DNA of 64,000 bases from Sciurus carolinensis. Its lineage: Eukaryota; Chordata; Mammalia; Rodentia; Sciuridae. Of the stretch, positions 23,466-35,744 are shown in pieces. The translations under genes were made by a program, and so were the position numbers. The stretch is taken from assembly GCF_902686445.1 (NCBI RefSeq), contig NC_062213.1, positions 3,965,241 to 4,029,240 on the forward strand. The letters are read 5' to 3'. The notes under the pieces were generated by a model that made no database searches, was not told the DNA's origin, and worked only from the letters and a program-made list of their open reading frames with translations. Position 1 is the first letter of the stretch, and each line of letters starts with the position of its first letter.

Positions 23466-24129
23466 ATCAAGAACTGAAACCCGGGAAGCCTGGGCCGTGC
23501 CACACTGCGCTCGGGTGCCGGCTGGGTGTCAGAGAGCCGTGCGTGCGTGCAGACCCGGGCAGGAAGCCCCATTCTGTGACGTGCTGCTTCCTCCTCCCTG
23601 ATGTGGACAGGAAAGGAAAGGGTCCCTTCTGGGCTTTCCTATGAGCAAGACTTAGAGTGGAATATGTTTGATTTGGGATTAAGGTCATGATTCATTTTTT
23701 AAAAATAAACTGGAAAAACCTTTCTTAATAATTTTTTATCTGCATCATGACTTAGATATTTTTTTCAATTCAGAAAGCATTGCATAATTGGACATTCCGA
23801 ACTTCCTAGAACTTTCTGGGCTTCTGATGCTAGATCTGGATGTCTGAGCACTCAGGCCTCTTGTCAGTGAAACTGGGGAAGATTGGTACTGGTAGGGCTT
23901 TGGAACCAAGGAAGACTAGAGCTTCCTCCCCTGCAGAGGCCCAGAGACCGCTGGTTGCTGAGGCAGCCGCACAGCTGGGTCTGTTCTCCAGCAGCCTCCT
24001 CTCCCTTGTTTTAAGATGGGTGTAAGGTCTCTTGCAGGGCTGCTTGGCTTCGTTTCAGCTGAGTGATGGGCACGCAGTGTGGAGCATGGTACGTGGCACA
24101 CATGAGCGCCCAGTCAACCTTTGTTTCTC

Positions 24130-24252
24130 TATATATTTTTAGTTGTTGATGGACCTTTATTTTATTTATTTATATGCACTGCTGAGAATTGAACCCAGAG
24201 CCTCACAACTGGTAGGCAAGTGCTCTACCACTGAGCCACAACCCCAGCCCCC
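24130..24252 (-). mobile_element. ID SINE (antisense)
   Basis: 'agttgttgatggacctttattttatttatttatatgcactgctgagaattgaacccagagcc' followed by 'ctaccactgagccacaaccccagcccc' is a nearly complete antisense ID. Confidence 0.92.
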
Positions 24253-27200
24253 ATCTGGGGACTCTTTTATACCCACATTTCAAACACTGCTGTGCCTAAA
24301 AATACTGTCATGTTAATATTTTCATCCCTGAGCTGTTTACAAACATGAGATAGAGCAAACTGGGCAGAGAGTAATAGTTACATTTAGGCAGATACCACTG
24401 GGTAAGTCTGCTGTAGGCCCCTCCTTGGCTTCCAAGGTCTTCCCAGCCCTTCGGAGAGCTTTCCTGCCAGCAGCTGGGTCTGCTGGTGTCCTTGTGCTCT
24501 TCTGCCACCTGATGTGGTCACAGACTGTTTTCTCCAAGCTGATCTTATGCACTGCCCGCTGTCTGTGTAGCCTGTCCTTTATGGTTTCAGAGACCGTTAG
24601 CTGGACAAGTCAGCCTGGATTGTCCCGGTGATGGGTTAAGAGAGCATCGTTTATGCCAGGACCCGTGAAAGTCTGGGAAGAACCAGTGCTTGAGCCGTGG
24701 TGCCAGAGTCCTGGGGACAGACCTTTCCGCCCAGGGGAGCGCTGCTGCCCCATCTGTGGCGGGAGCTTTTAGGGAAGATAGGAAAGCCACACGTGTGGCT
24801 GCAGCCTGTGCACCGCCCTTCCCTGCTTTCAGTGCCTGGCCGGGCCTCGGGGCCACCCTGTCTGGCCTTGATTGTGAGCCCCTTGTTTGCTTGGTCCGGC
24901 TGTCCCCTGCCCCTTGTAGAGACCCATGGGTAGCTCAGATGTGTGATGGGCTCAGGCCTCATCTGCCCGAAGCACGGCCTCTTCTCTGTCTGCCTGGGGG
25001 TGCTTTCTGTCGTATGAGATTAGCTCAAGGGTTACGTCCTCTTTGAGGCTTTTTTGAAGGTGCCCAGGTAGCAATGACTACCTTCTGTGTAAGTTAGGTG
25101 TCACTTCAGCTGTGAAGAGCATTAAACAGCCTGGCTACGAGTCCAGGAGGAGGTTATTTTTCTTATTTATGAAGAATCTGAGAACGGTGCCTCTCTATGA
25201 TTCTGCCTTTACCGCACGATTACAGGTGACTGCAGCTGCTCTAGGTAACACACGTGCACCCAAGCAGGAGGAAGGAGGGGAGGTTCAGGGAGGGCTCTCC
25301 TTTGATAACAGGACAGAGTGTTCCTGACAGATTCACTGTGGGTTTCTGCCCCAGTCTCCCCACCTAGAAGTGTGCCTTGTGGCCTCTGGTCATGAGGGAA
25401 GGTGAGGCTGCCTGCACACAGCTCTTCTGGACTGCAGCACAGGCAGCCAAGGAAGAGGGTCAGGACTGGCGTTTGCCTAGCCCGCCCACAGTATCTGCTG
25501 CAGCGTCTGCTGTGTCCTTCTGGCCAGCAGCCGTGGAACGTGAGCACACGTCTCTGTGGGCACCCGTCTTTCTTTAAGAGCACTCGGAAGAGCTCTTTGT
25601 TTGGCCTGGCTCTGGCCTCTGAGCGTGCTCAGTGAGCAGAGGGACGTATCCATTCGAGTTCTTTTGTAGCAATGGTTAGAAAACCTGCCTAGACTATGTA
25701 GGCAGAGAGGATTTAGGGCATGTATACCCAAAAGCCCAGGGGAACAGAGGCAGGCTGGGGCGGGCACTCACGCAGCCTGGGGAACCTGGTTTCCCTCCCG
25801 TGGCTGTGCTGTGCTGTGGGGGACATTAGTTTTCAGCCCCAGGAGGCATCAGAGTGGCAGCAGCAGCTCCAGATGTCACGTCCTCTTCCCACAGGGTCCA
25901 GGAAAAGAGAGAGGTAGCCTTTGGAGACACCTGTGAAGGAGGCTGTGTCCCTGGCCCCTCACTGCCTCTCATGGGGTCGTGGACTCAGGTCTAAGTCTAA
26001 CAGCAAGCTGCCGGGGTGGGGGTGGTGGGCCCGTGTGGTTTTCTAAAGCGAAGCCCAGGAACTGGGGCCCAGGAGGAGGGGAGCAGAGCAGCAAGGACTG
26101 AGTGTGACATGCCCAAGTCCCCTCCCTACTGTGCCGCCCTGAACAGGAAGCCCAGGCTTTGGCCTCCGCACCGTGGTGTGGACCATGGAGACATGGCACT
26201 GAGTGGCAGCTGCCTTCCTGGGGAAGCCCTGAGGAAGTCCCTGGGAGCCAGGCATGACCCTGGCTATAGGCCACCCCTCATCGTCCCTGGACCTGGGCTC
26301 TTCTGACCCAGAGGACCGGTTACATGTTCCTGTTTTTTATCAACAAATAGGTTTGTTTTCATTCCAGATTAATTTTTAGCCAGATATAATGTTACTTTCA
26401 TGTATTTTCCAGGTTTATTTTTGTGCCGTTCTCCCGAGTTTTTGCCATTTGGAAATAGGAAGAATTGGAGTGCGTGTGATGTCTTGTCCCATGGTCCCTG
26501 GACTGCACACTCTCCTCCTGTCAGAGCAAGGCCCTTTTCCTCCACAGGGCTGCCGTGGCTCTCCGTGAGGAGGCTGCCCTGTTGCTCTTGTCCATTTCCC
26601 TGTGGTGACTTGTGAGGGACACTGCATGCTTCTTTAAGTCTCAGGGAGAAGTGCGGCAGCCACCTCCTGTTTGTGCCTTTCTGTAATGTGAGGAAACACA
26701 GGTGGGTCCAGCAGTCTTGTGTCCAGATCCTGTGTGAAGTTAGTCCTGGGCACTTCTTGGAGCCCCCGTCTCCTCTGCCCAGGCTGCAGTCGAGGGTACC
26801 TCCTTCCACCTTCCCATGCGATCGCAGCAAGCGCTGGGCCAGGTGCTCCTGAGCTGCAGCCTCTCCACAGGCTCGGGTGCCCTGGAGCCCAGGGAGTTGT
26901 CCTTCGCTTCACAGTCTCTCCACTCTTGCCTTCCAGTCATTCCTTTCTCTAAACATGTTAAATTAAATCAACTGAATTTAGTTCCATCCTCTCACAAGGA
27001 ATGCTGAAATGTAACTTTCCTCATTTTTGGAAGTTCATATTATCTTTGATGGCAGAAATGGGAAAAGGTGTGATTTCGCTATCATCATCAGCAAGAAGCA
27101 GCCTGGTTGGTCATGCAGCCCTCTGTCCCTCCTGAGCGGATGTGGACCACTCACGCTGGGGTTGTGCAGTTCCCCCAGAGGGTGGGGGTGTGTCCTCTGT

Positions 27201-28552
27201 TGTCTGGCTTGCTCAGCCACATGGTGGGACTTGCAGAGCAGTCCATGCCCAGGCCACAGTGGGCCTTTCTTCAGGAACGAGGCTGCCTGCGAGCGAGGTG
27301 GCGGGAGGTGGGCAGCAGAGTTCAGAGGAGGGCAGGTGTGCCGGTGCCAGTCGGTGCCGGTGCACAGTGGGCCCGGAGCGTGGGCTGCTGAGGGGAGGCA
27401 GTGGAAACTACGCGGGGCAAGGTTTTCCTTAGAAACAAGTCTCGGGCTATGTGAATACGTTAGGAAATGCCTCCAAGTCCAGTGTCCAGGAGTGTGGGCT
27501 TCACCAGTTTAATTTGAAAAATCAAGACAGGCTTTGCAAGCCATTCCTGTAGGTGCAGGGAGAGTGTTTGAGGGCTCCAGCTCCTGTTGCATTACAGAAA
27601 AAGTTGGTTAAACATGTCTGAAATTATTAGATATAAGCTAATTTACTGTCGGAGATGTCTCAGATCTGTGATTTTTTTTAGAATAGGTGTTTGGAGCCAT
27701 TTTCTTTTTGGTTGAGGTCTTCCTTAGTTTTTGACAGTAAAACCATCTTAGCAAGTGATAGGAAAATCTCACCTGTTCTCCAAGGCCTGGGAGCATGAAC
27801 TAGGCTCACCCCAAAGTGTTTTTATGTAATCATGATACAGATTAATAAGAAAAATGAGCCAAAATACAGCCCTATTTAATTCTACTCCTAAATTCACTAA
27901 TCAAACGTGCCTTGATTGCCCGAAGTGGGCCTGGCCTCAGCTGACCCTTCTGGGCTCAGCAGTGGTCAAGTATGACCTCAGCCACCAAGAAGCTGCCAGG
28001 CCTAGTGCCAGGCACTGCTTTCCATAGTTTTAGGAGCTGGCAGACAAAGTAGTAAGAGGTCTTAGTTTATTCCTCATAGAAGTTTCCACAGAAAGAGGAA
28101 GTGTGTACATAAAAGCCAACAGAGGAATATCAGGTCACAGAGTGTTTTGTTGTGGATCTTTCAGAAAACATTTATGTATGTTTATTGCTTCTTTTTATGG
28201 AAAAGTTCATCTGCCATCTCATAGTCTTTTTTTCCTCCTATGCTGTGGATTATTAAAGAAGAAATTGGAATTGAATTTAAGTTTCATTTTCAGTTAACCA
28301 AGGAGTCTTTAATTTGCGAGTGGAAATGAGAAGGGCTGGGGACTCATCAATTGTTTTTTTGATGAACATTGATTTCCTTCAACCCAGAAAAGGGATCTGG
28401 AGTTAATGAAGGCATTTAAATTAATAAAGATCCAACCTGGCAGCCAGAGTGAGCTTTGAGTTGCTCGGGTGCATTTAAACTTAAACTTTTCAGGTTAATT
28501 TTACCATTTGGGGAAGCAGTATAGGCACTTATTCAAAAATGGCTGAGAGCTG

Positions 28553-28705
28553 ATCAGGGTGGCACACGCCTGTCATCCCAGCAATTCTGGAGGCTGAGGA
28601 GGAAGGTTGTGAGTTCAGGGCTAGTCTGGGCAACTTAGTGAGACCCTGTTTCAAAATAAAAAATAAAAAGGGCTGGGAGTGTAGCCCAGTGGTGGAGCAC
28701 CCTGT
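28553..28705 (+). mobile_element. B1-dID SINE (sense)
   Basis: The B1 half 'ggtggcacacgcctgtcatcccagcaattctggaggctgagg' is followed by an A-rich linker and the ID head 'gggctgggagtgtagcccagtggtggagcacc'. It is 3' truncated. Confidence 0.9.
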
Positions 28706-29936
28706 TGCCCCAGGACCTCCCAGCTGAGAGCGGTGGTGCTCTCTGGACTCTGTCACGTGGTGTCTGTTAGCCAGAGACTGGGCTGTGCCAAGGCAGGAAA
28801 GCCAACCCCGAAGCCTCACTGACTGACTGCACAGAACTGTCCACTCACACAGACTTTGTGCGAGTTGGGCTGTTGTCTGGGCAGTTGACCTTATGGACTT
28901 GCTCAGTGACCCAGGCCATGCCATCTTGGTCACCGTCATAACACCTAGGCTCCAGGGCTGACACGTGGTAGGAGAGAGCTGAGGCTGGCACATTGCTTTG
29001 AAGTGCTGTATCCAGGCCCATAGCCAGAGCTACACAGGTGACCGCACCTTCCTGCAAAGAGACTGGGAGGCAGGGTGGGAGAGCATGTCCACACAGCTAG
29101 CCAGCCAGTGTCCCCACAGACCTTTCAGTGCCCCCATGTCTGCCCCTCGTCCTTTCGTTCTCAGGCCTAGGAATATTCCAGATCTTAATACCATCTAGCC
29201 TTATGGTGGCCAAGGAGGTTTACATGCACTGCCTCCCGTCCTCATCAATTCCAGTCACAGGGTCAGTTTCCTCACTGGTAGTGTGGAGACAAGCATCAGA
29301 GCACTGAAGCTGTGACGGTGGTCGTGACGTTAATTGAGATGGTGCTGATGACAGTGCCTGAGAACAGGCCCTGGTGTGCTCAGGCTCCTTGGATTGGAAG
29401 GGCCTCCGTGGATGCTGGAGGCTTGGGTTTGGACACGTGCCCCTGTGCTGGCACGAGCAGTCACTCACATGGACAAAGCAGGGGTGCGGTTAGTGTGTGG
29501 ACCAGGCTCTTGCTCCCATGTGTTCTGGGCAGGCCGTCAGGAGAGGGAGACATTGAGAGAAGAGCCACCTCTGCTGAGCAGCCCCCTGTGCCAGGTCCTC
29601 ACCCCAGTTCCACGCGCAAGGCACTGGTCCCATCTGCATCTTATGGACAGGAACTTGCGTCTTGGAGAAGGCAAGGCCGGGTCCAGAGGCGTGCAGCTGG
29701 CCGACAGGGTGGTGGGGTTTCGGCCTGGCCCTTCTTACTGCAAACCCCGCTTGGGCCCAGGCACAGAGGCGGTGGTACAGCCCTCAGCAGCGTTTGGCCG
29801 CCTGTCCTGCTGGGCGTGAGTGCCCTCTCTTCCCTCAGTGCGCCTTGGTTTTCTCTCATGTGGTATTTGGGAAGGTCTGTCCTAAAGCCACGCCACCCAG
29901 GCAGTTGATGCGTTTGTGTTCTGTTTGAAATGATAG

Positions 29937-30082
29937 GCGCGTGAAGCTGCTGAGCCTTCCTGCCAGCCTCCGGCCCCAGAAGATGAAAAGCTTGCTGGGC
30001 CAGAGTGTGTCGACCAAGAGCCCCTTCATCTATTCACCCATCATCGCACACAACCGTGGAGAGGAGCGGAGCAAGAAGATAG
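29937..30082 (+). CDS. TRAPPC9: TRAPPC9 internal coding exon B
   Basis: This is the next TRAPPC9 coding exon, 146 bp. It starts with the single G that finishes the Arg codon opened by exon A and ends with the G that opens the Asp codon finished by exon C. The peptide includes [19 protein letters not shown], then [19 protein letters not shown] and SKKI. This stretch is very strongly conserved in mammals and links the helical repeat region to the first beta-sandwich module. The acceptor is gatag (29932-29936), preceded by a rather poor pyrimidine tract (gttctgtttgaaatgatag). The donor is gataG/gtagga. Where the human protein, as I recall it, has His after PIVR, this sequence has Arg (CGC). The frame is intact, with no stop or frameshift. 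Confidence 0.95.
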
Positions 30083-30654
30083 GTAGGACCTTTGTCCCCG
30101 CCTTCCCGCTGCACCCCGCTCCCGGTTCTCAGTGACTGTTCTGGAATTTTAGGACAGGATTTCAGACTGCATCACCAGGCTGAGTGCGCACGTGTGTGAG
30201 TAGGTGTGTTTTAGGGCTGGCTTCTCCGTGTGCTCACCTGTGTGCATGCATGTATGTTGGGCCTGGTCACCCGTGTGTGCACGTTCATGCCTGCTTTAAG
30301 GATGGCTCATCTGTGTGCCCATACTGATATTTGAAAATCTAGTTTTTGAAAGGTGATTTTGTGGAAGTACTAGAAACCAGAAAGACTCAGGGCATCACAG
30401 AGAGACAGGAGCACATGATGTGCATCTTTTCTGGACTCTGTCCCTCTGACAACCACCAGGATATAACCATGGGGCCACCTTCCTGACCTTCTTTGACCCT
30501 AGTCACCTCCTGAAGGCTCAGCCTTGAAATGCCAGCAGTGAACTCAGTTTCCATTCTCTTAATGCTTCACAGTGTAGATCAAGTTTCCACCCTTGCACCC
30601 GTGGACCCCTGCCACCTTGTTCAAACCATGGCAGCACTTAAGGATTGTAGCAGA

Positions 30655-30662
30655 TATTCTGC
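30655..30662. repeat. Target-site duplication, left copy (antisense L1)
   Basis: TATTCTGC lies directly before the T run of the antisense L1 and is repeated exactly at 36,959-36,966. Confidence 0.85.
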
Positions 30663-30944
30663 CTTTTTTTTTTTTAAATTTATTTTCATTGTAAACAAAT
30701 GGGATACATGTTATTTCTGGTTGTACATGGAGTAACAGCATACCATTTGCATATTCATACATTTACATAGGGTAATGATGTTTGATTCATTCTGTTATTT
30801 TTCCCTTCCCCCCACCCCTCCCACCCCTCTTTTCCCTCTATACAGTCCCTCCTTCCTCCATTCTTGCCCCCCTCCCACCCCCCATTATGTATCATCATCC
30901 ACTTATCAGCGAGATCATTTGTCCTTTGGTTTTTTGAGATTGAC

Positions 30945-33900
30945 TTATCTCAGCATGATATTCTCCAATTTCATCCATTTGCCTGCAAATGCCATAATTT
31001 TATTATTCTTTATAGCTGAGTAATATTCCATTGTATGCATATACCACAGTTTCTTTATCCATTCAATTGAAGGACATCTAGGTTGGTTCCACAGTCTGGC
31101 TATTGTGAATTGAGCAACTATGAACATTGATGTGGCTGTATCTCTGTAGTATGCTGATTTTAAGTCCTTTGGGTATAGACCGAGGAGAGGGACAGCTGGG
31201 TCAAATGGTGGGTCCATTCCAAGTTTTCTAAGGAATCTCCACACTGCTTTCCAGAGTGCCTGCACTAATTTGCAACCCCACCAGCAATGTATGAGTGTAC
31301 CTTTTCCCCCACATCCTCGCCAACACCTATTGTTGCTTGTATTCTTAATAATCGCCATTCTAATTGGGGTGAGATGGAATCTTAGGGTAGTTTTGATTTG
31401 CATTTCTCTTATTACTAAAGATGGTGAACATTTTTTCATATGCTTGTTGATTGCTTGTAGATCTTCTTGCTTGAAGCGTCTGTTCATATCCTTAGCCCAT
31501 TTGTTGACTGGGTTATTTTTAGTCTTCGTGTAGAGTTTTTTGAGTTCTTTATATATTCTGGAAATTAGTGCTCTATCTGAAGTATGAGTGGCAAAGATAT
31601 TCTCCCACTCTGTAGGCTCTCTCTTCACATTGCTGATAGTTTCCTTTGCTGAGAGAAAGCTATTTAGTTTGAATCTATCCCAGTTATTGATTCTTGCTTT
31701 TATTTCTTGTGCTACGGGAGTCCTGTTAAGGAAGTCTGATCCTAAGCCAACATGTTGAAGATTTGGATCTACTTTTTCTTCTATAAGATGCAGTGTCTCT
31801 GGTCTGATTTCAAGGTCCTTGATCCATTGTGAGTTGAGTTTTGTGCAGGGTGAGAGATAGGGGTTTAGTTTCATTCTGTTGCATATGGATTTCCAGTTTT
31901 CCCAGCACCGTTTGTTGAAAAGGCTATCTTTTCTCCATTGCATATTTTTGGACCCTTTGTCTAGTATAAGAAAATTGTATTTATTTGGGTTTGTGTCTGT
32001 GTCCTCCATTCCATACCATTGGTCTACCTGTCTACTTTGGTACCAATACCATGCTGTTTTTGTTACTATTGCTTTGTAGTATAGTTGAAGTTCTGGTATT
32101 GCGATACCCCCTGTTTCATTCTCCCTGCTAAGGATTGCTTTAACTATTCTGGGTTTCTTTTTCTTCCAGATGAATTTCATGATTGCTTGCTCTATTTCTG
32201 TAAGGTACATCATTGGGATTTTAATTGGAATTGCATTGAGTCTGTATAGCACTTTGGTAGTATGACCATTTTGACAATATTAATTCTGCCTATCCAAGAA
32301 CATGGGAGATCTTTCCATCTTCTAAGGTCTTCCTCAATCTCTTTCTTCAATGTTTTGAAGTTTTCATTGTAGCGATCTTTTACCTCTTTGGTTAGATTGA
32401 TTCCCAAGTATTTTATTTTTTTTGAGGCTATTGCAAGTGGAGTTGTTTTCCTCATTTCCCTTTCAGCTGTTTTGTTGTTTGTGTATAAAAATGCTTTAGG
32501 TTTATGCATGTTGATTTTATAGACTGCTATTTTGCTGATTTCATTGATGAGGTCTAGAAGTTTTCTGGAGGAGGTTTTTGGATCCTCTAAATATAGAATC
32601 ATGTCATCAGCAAATAGTGACAGCTTAAGTTCCTCTTTTCCTATTCATATCCCTTTAATTTCTTTGGTCTGCCTAATTGCTCTTTCTAGTTTCGAGGACA
32701 ATGTTGAATAGAAGTGGTGAAAGAGGACATCCCTGTCTTGTTCCCATTTTTAAAGGGAATGGTTTCAGTTTTTCTCCATTACGAGTGATGTTGGCCATGG
32801 GTTTAGCATAAATAGCCTTTACAATGTTCAGGTATCCCTCTTTTTTCTAGTGTTTTGAGCATGAAGGGATGTTGTATTTTGTCAACGCTTTTTCTGCATC
32901 AATTGAAATAACCATATGATTCTTGTCCTTAAGTCTGTTGACATGATGGATTATGTTTATTGAGTTACGAATGTTAAACCATCCTTGCATTCCAGGGATG
33001 AACCCCACTTGATCGTGGTGCACGATTTTTTTAATATGTTTTTGGATACGGTTTGCCAAAATTTTGTTAAGGATCTTTGCATCTGTATTCATCAAGGATA
33101 TTGGTCTAAAATTTTCTTTTTTTGATGTGTCTTTTCCTGGTTTGGGTATGAGGATGATATTAACTTCATAGAATGAGTTTGGTAGGGTACCCTCCTTTTC
33201 TATTTCCTGGAATACTTTGAGAAGTATTGGAATGAGTTCTTCTTTGAAGGTCTTGTAGAACTTGGCTGAGAATCCGTCTGGTCCTGGGCTTTTCTTGGAT
33301 GGTAGATTTTTAATGGCTTCTTCTATTTCATTGCTTGATATTGATCTGTTTAAATTGTGTATGTCCTCCTGGTTCAGTTTGGGAGGAGCATATGTCTCTA
33401 GAAATTTGTCAATGTCTTCGGTAGTTTCTATTTTGTTGGAATACAGATTTTCAAAGTAGCTTCTCATTATGTTCTGTATCTCAGTGGTGTCTGTTGTGAT
33501 ATTTCCTTTTGCATCCTGTATTTTAGTAATTTGAGTCTTCTCTCTCCTTCTCTTTGTTAGTGTGGCTAAGGGTTTGTCTATTTTGTTTACTTTTTCAAAG
33601 AACCAACTTCTTGTTTTGTCAATTTTTTGAATAGTTTCTTTTGTTTCAATTTCATTGATTTCAGCTCTGATTTTAATTATTTCCTGTCTTCTACTACTTT
33701 TGCTATTATTCTGTTCTTCTTTTTCTAGGGCTTTGAGCTGTAATGTTAGGTCATTTAGTTGTTGACTTTGCATTCTTTCCTGGAATGCGCTACATGAAAT
33801 GAATTTTCCTCTTAGTACCGCTTTCATAGTGTCCCAGAGATTTTGATACGTTGTATCATCGTTCTCATTGACCTCTTAAGAATTTTTTATCTTCTCCCTG

Positions 33901-34683
33901 ATGTTTTCTGTTATCCATGTTTCATTCAATAGCATATTATTTAGTCTCCAGGTGTTGGAGTAATTTCTGATTTTTATTCTCAGTCCATTATGATCTGATA
34001 GAACACAAGGCAGTATTTCTATTTTTTTGCATTTCCTAAGGGCTGTTTTGTGGCATAACATGTGGTCTATTTTCGAGAAGGTTCCATGTGCTGCTGAGAA
34101 GAAAGTGAATCCGCTCATTGATGGATGGAATATTCTATATATGTCTATTAAGTCTAGGTTATTGATTGTGTTATTGAGTTCTATGGTTTCTTTGGTTGGT
34201 TTTTGTTTGGAAGATCTATCTAGTGGTGACAGTGGTGTGTTAAGGTCACCCAGAATTATTGTGTTGTGGTCTATGTGATTCCTGAAATTGAGAAGGATTT
34301 GTTTGATGTACAGGGATGCACCATTGTTTGGGGCATAAATATTTACTATCGTTATGTCTTCCTGATTTATGGTTCCCTTAAGCAGTATGAAATGTCCTTC
34401 TTTATCCCTTCTGACTGACTAACTTTGGCTTGAAGTCCACTTTATCTGATATAAGGATGGAAACCCCCGCTTTTTTACTGAGTCCATGTGCGTGGTAGGT
34501 TTTTTCCCATCCTTTCACCTTTAAACTGTGGATGTGTATTTCTATGAGATGAATCTCTTGCAGGCAACATATTGTTGGGTCTTTCTTTTTAATCCATTCT
34601 GCCAGTCTATGTCTTTTGATTGAGGAGTTTAGGCCATTAACGTTCAGGGTTATTATTGAGATATGATTTGTATTCCCAGTCAT
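30945..34683 (-). pseudogene. L1 ORF2 (endonuclease-reverse transcriptase), several frameshifts
   Basis: ORF2p supplies the APE-like endonuclease and reverse transcriptase for target-primed insertion. The order on the minus strand is: endonuclease N-terminus at 34,683-34,402 (ISIITLNVNGLNSSIKRHRL, then CCLQEIHL with the conserved Asn and Glu); endonuclease C-terminus at 34,118-33,876 with the SDHN catalytic motif; RT fingers and palm at 33,827-32,847 ([32 protein letters not shown]); the FADD catalytic motif encoded at 32,603-32,614; and the thumb and Cys-rich C-terminus at 32,252-30,945. These lie in different frames or are separated by stops. The 435-codon C-terminal segment is the longest remaining open piece. 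Confidence 0.92.
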
Positions 34684-34738
34684 TTGGCTTATTTTTGGTT
34701 TTTAATTTGTCTCGGTTTCTCCTTTGAGTGGTTTTTCT

Positions 34739-35744
34739 CTAAGGTAGTTCCTTCCTTTGCTGACCTCCATTGTTGTTTTTCATTTCCTCCTCATGGAATA
34801 TTTTGTTGAGAACATTCTGTAGTGCAGGCTTTCTATTTGTAAATTCTTTTAACTTTTGTTTATCATGAAAGGATTTTATTTCATCTTCAAATCTGAAGGT
34901 TAGTTTTGCTGGGTATAGGATTCTTGGTTGGCAACCATGTTCTTTCAGAGCTTGAAATATGTTGTTCCAGTCCCTTCTAGCTTTTAGAGTCTGGGTTGAG
35001 AAGTCTGCTGCTATCTGTATTGGTCTCCCCCTATATGTAATCTGATGCTTTTCTCTCACAGCCTTCAAAATCCTATCTTTATTTTGAATGTTAGGCATTT
35101 TCATTATAATGTGCCTTGGTGTGGATCTGTTGTGCTTTTGTGCATTTGGTGTTCTGTAAGCCTCTTGTATTTGGTTTTCCATTTCATTCTTCAGGTTTGG
35201 GAAATTTTCTGATATTATTTCATTGAATAGGTTATTCATTCCTTTGGTTTGTATCTCCGTGCCTTCCTCAATCCCAATAATTCTTAAATTTGATCTTTTC
35301 TTGATGTCCCATAGTTCTTGGAGATTGTGTTCATGATTTCTTACCAACTTCTCTGGGCAACTTTATTTTCAAGATTCACTATTTTGTCTTCATTGTCTGA
35401 GGTTATGTCTTCCAAGTGGTCTCGTCTTTTGGTGATGCTTTCCATTGAGTTTTTTATTTGGTTTATTGTTTCCTTCATTTCAAAGATTTCCATTTGTTTT
35501 TTTTTTTGAGAATCTCTTTGTTGAAATGATCTTTTTCTTCCTGCAGTTGCTCTTTCAGCTTATTATCATTTATTGCCTGCATTTGCTCTCTTATCTCATC
35601 CTTTGCTTTGTGAATCATCTTAATCATGTATAATCTGAAGTCCTTTTCTGACATTTCTTCTAACATACTGTCATTGGATTCTATTAATATAGAATCTAGA
35701 TTTGTTTGGATCATTTTCTTCCCTTGTTTTTTCATGTTGTTCAC
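34739..35744 (-). pseudogene. L1 ORF1 (RNA-binding chaperone), frameshifted
   Basis: L1 ORF1p is a trimeric nucleic-acid chaperone that coats L1 RNA. The N-terminal part (35,744-35,475) is rich in Glu, Lys and Gln with heptad-like spacing (EQMQAINDNKLKEQLQEEKD), which fits the coiled coil. The frame breaks at a poly(A) run (T run at about 35,497-35,507 on the + strand) and resumes at 35,347 with RNHEHNLQELWDIKKRSNLR, then the RRM and C-terminal domain (RTPNAQKHNRSTPRHIIMKM, NKDRILKAVREKHQITYRGR). The end at 34,739 also looks altered. The breaks make it non-functional. Confidence 0.9.

Larger units (their letters stand above)
22704..29936 (+). other. TRAPPC9: TRAPPC9 intron A-B
   Basis: This intron lies between exons A and B. 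It contains one antisense ID SINE (24.13-24.25 kb), one sense B1-dID (28.55-28.70 kb) and MIR-like relics. The rest is unique sequence: GC-rich from 22.9 to 27.5 kb and AT-rich from 27.6 to 28.5 kb. Open frames up to 225 codons in the GC-rich part have no recognisable domains and I do not support them as genes. Confidence 0.85.

Noticed and set aside
22895..23572. 225-codon minus-strand open frame
   Set aside because: No recognisable domain and no start context; it overlaps a MIR-like relic. Treated as composition effect.
30945..32252. A 435-codon intact gene on the minus strand
   Set aside because: It is the C-terminal part of L1 ORF2 inside the antisense L1; the element's other frames are shifted.
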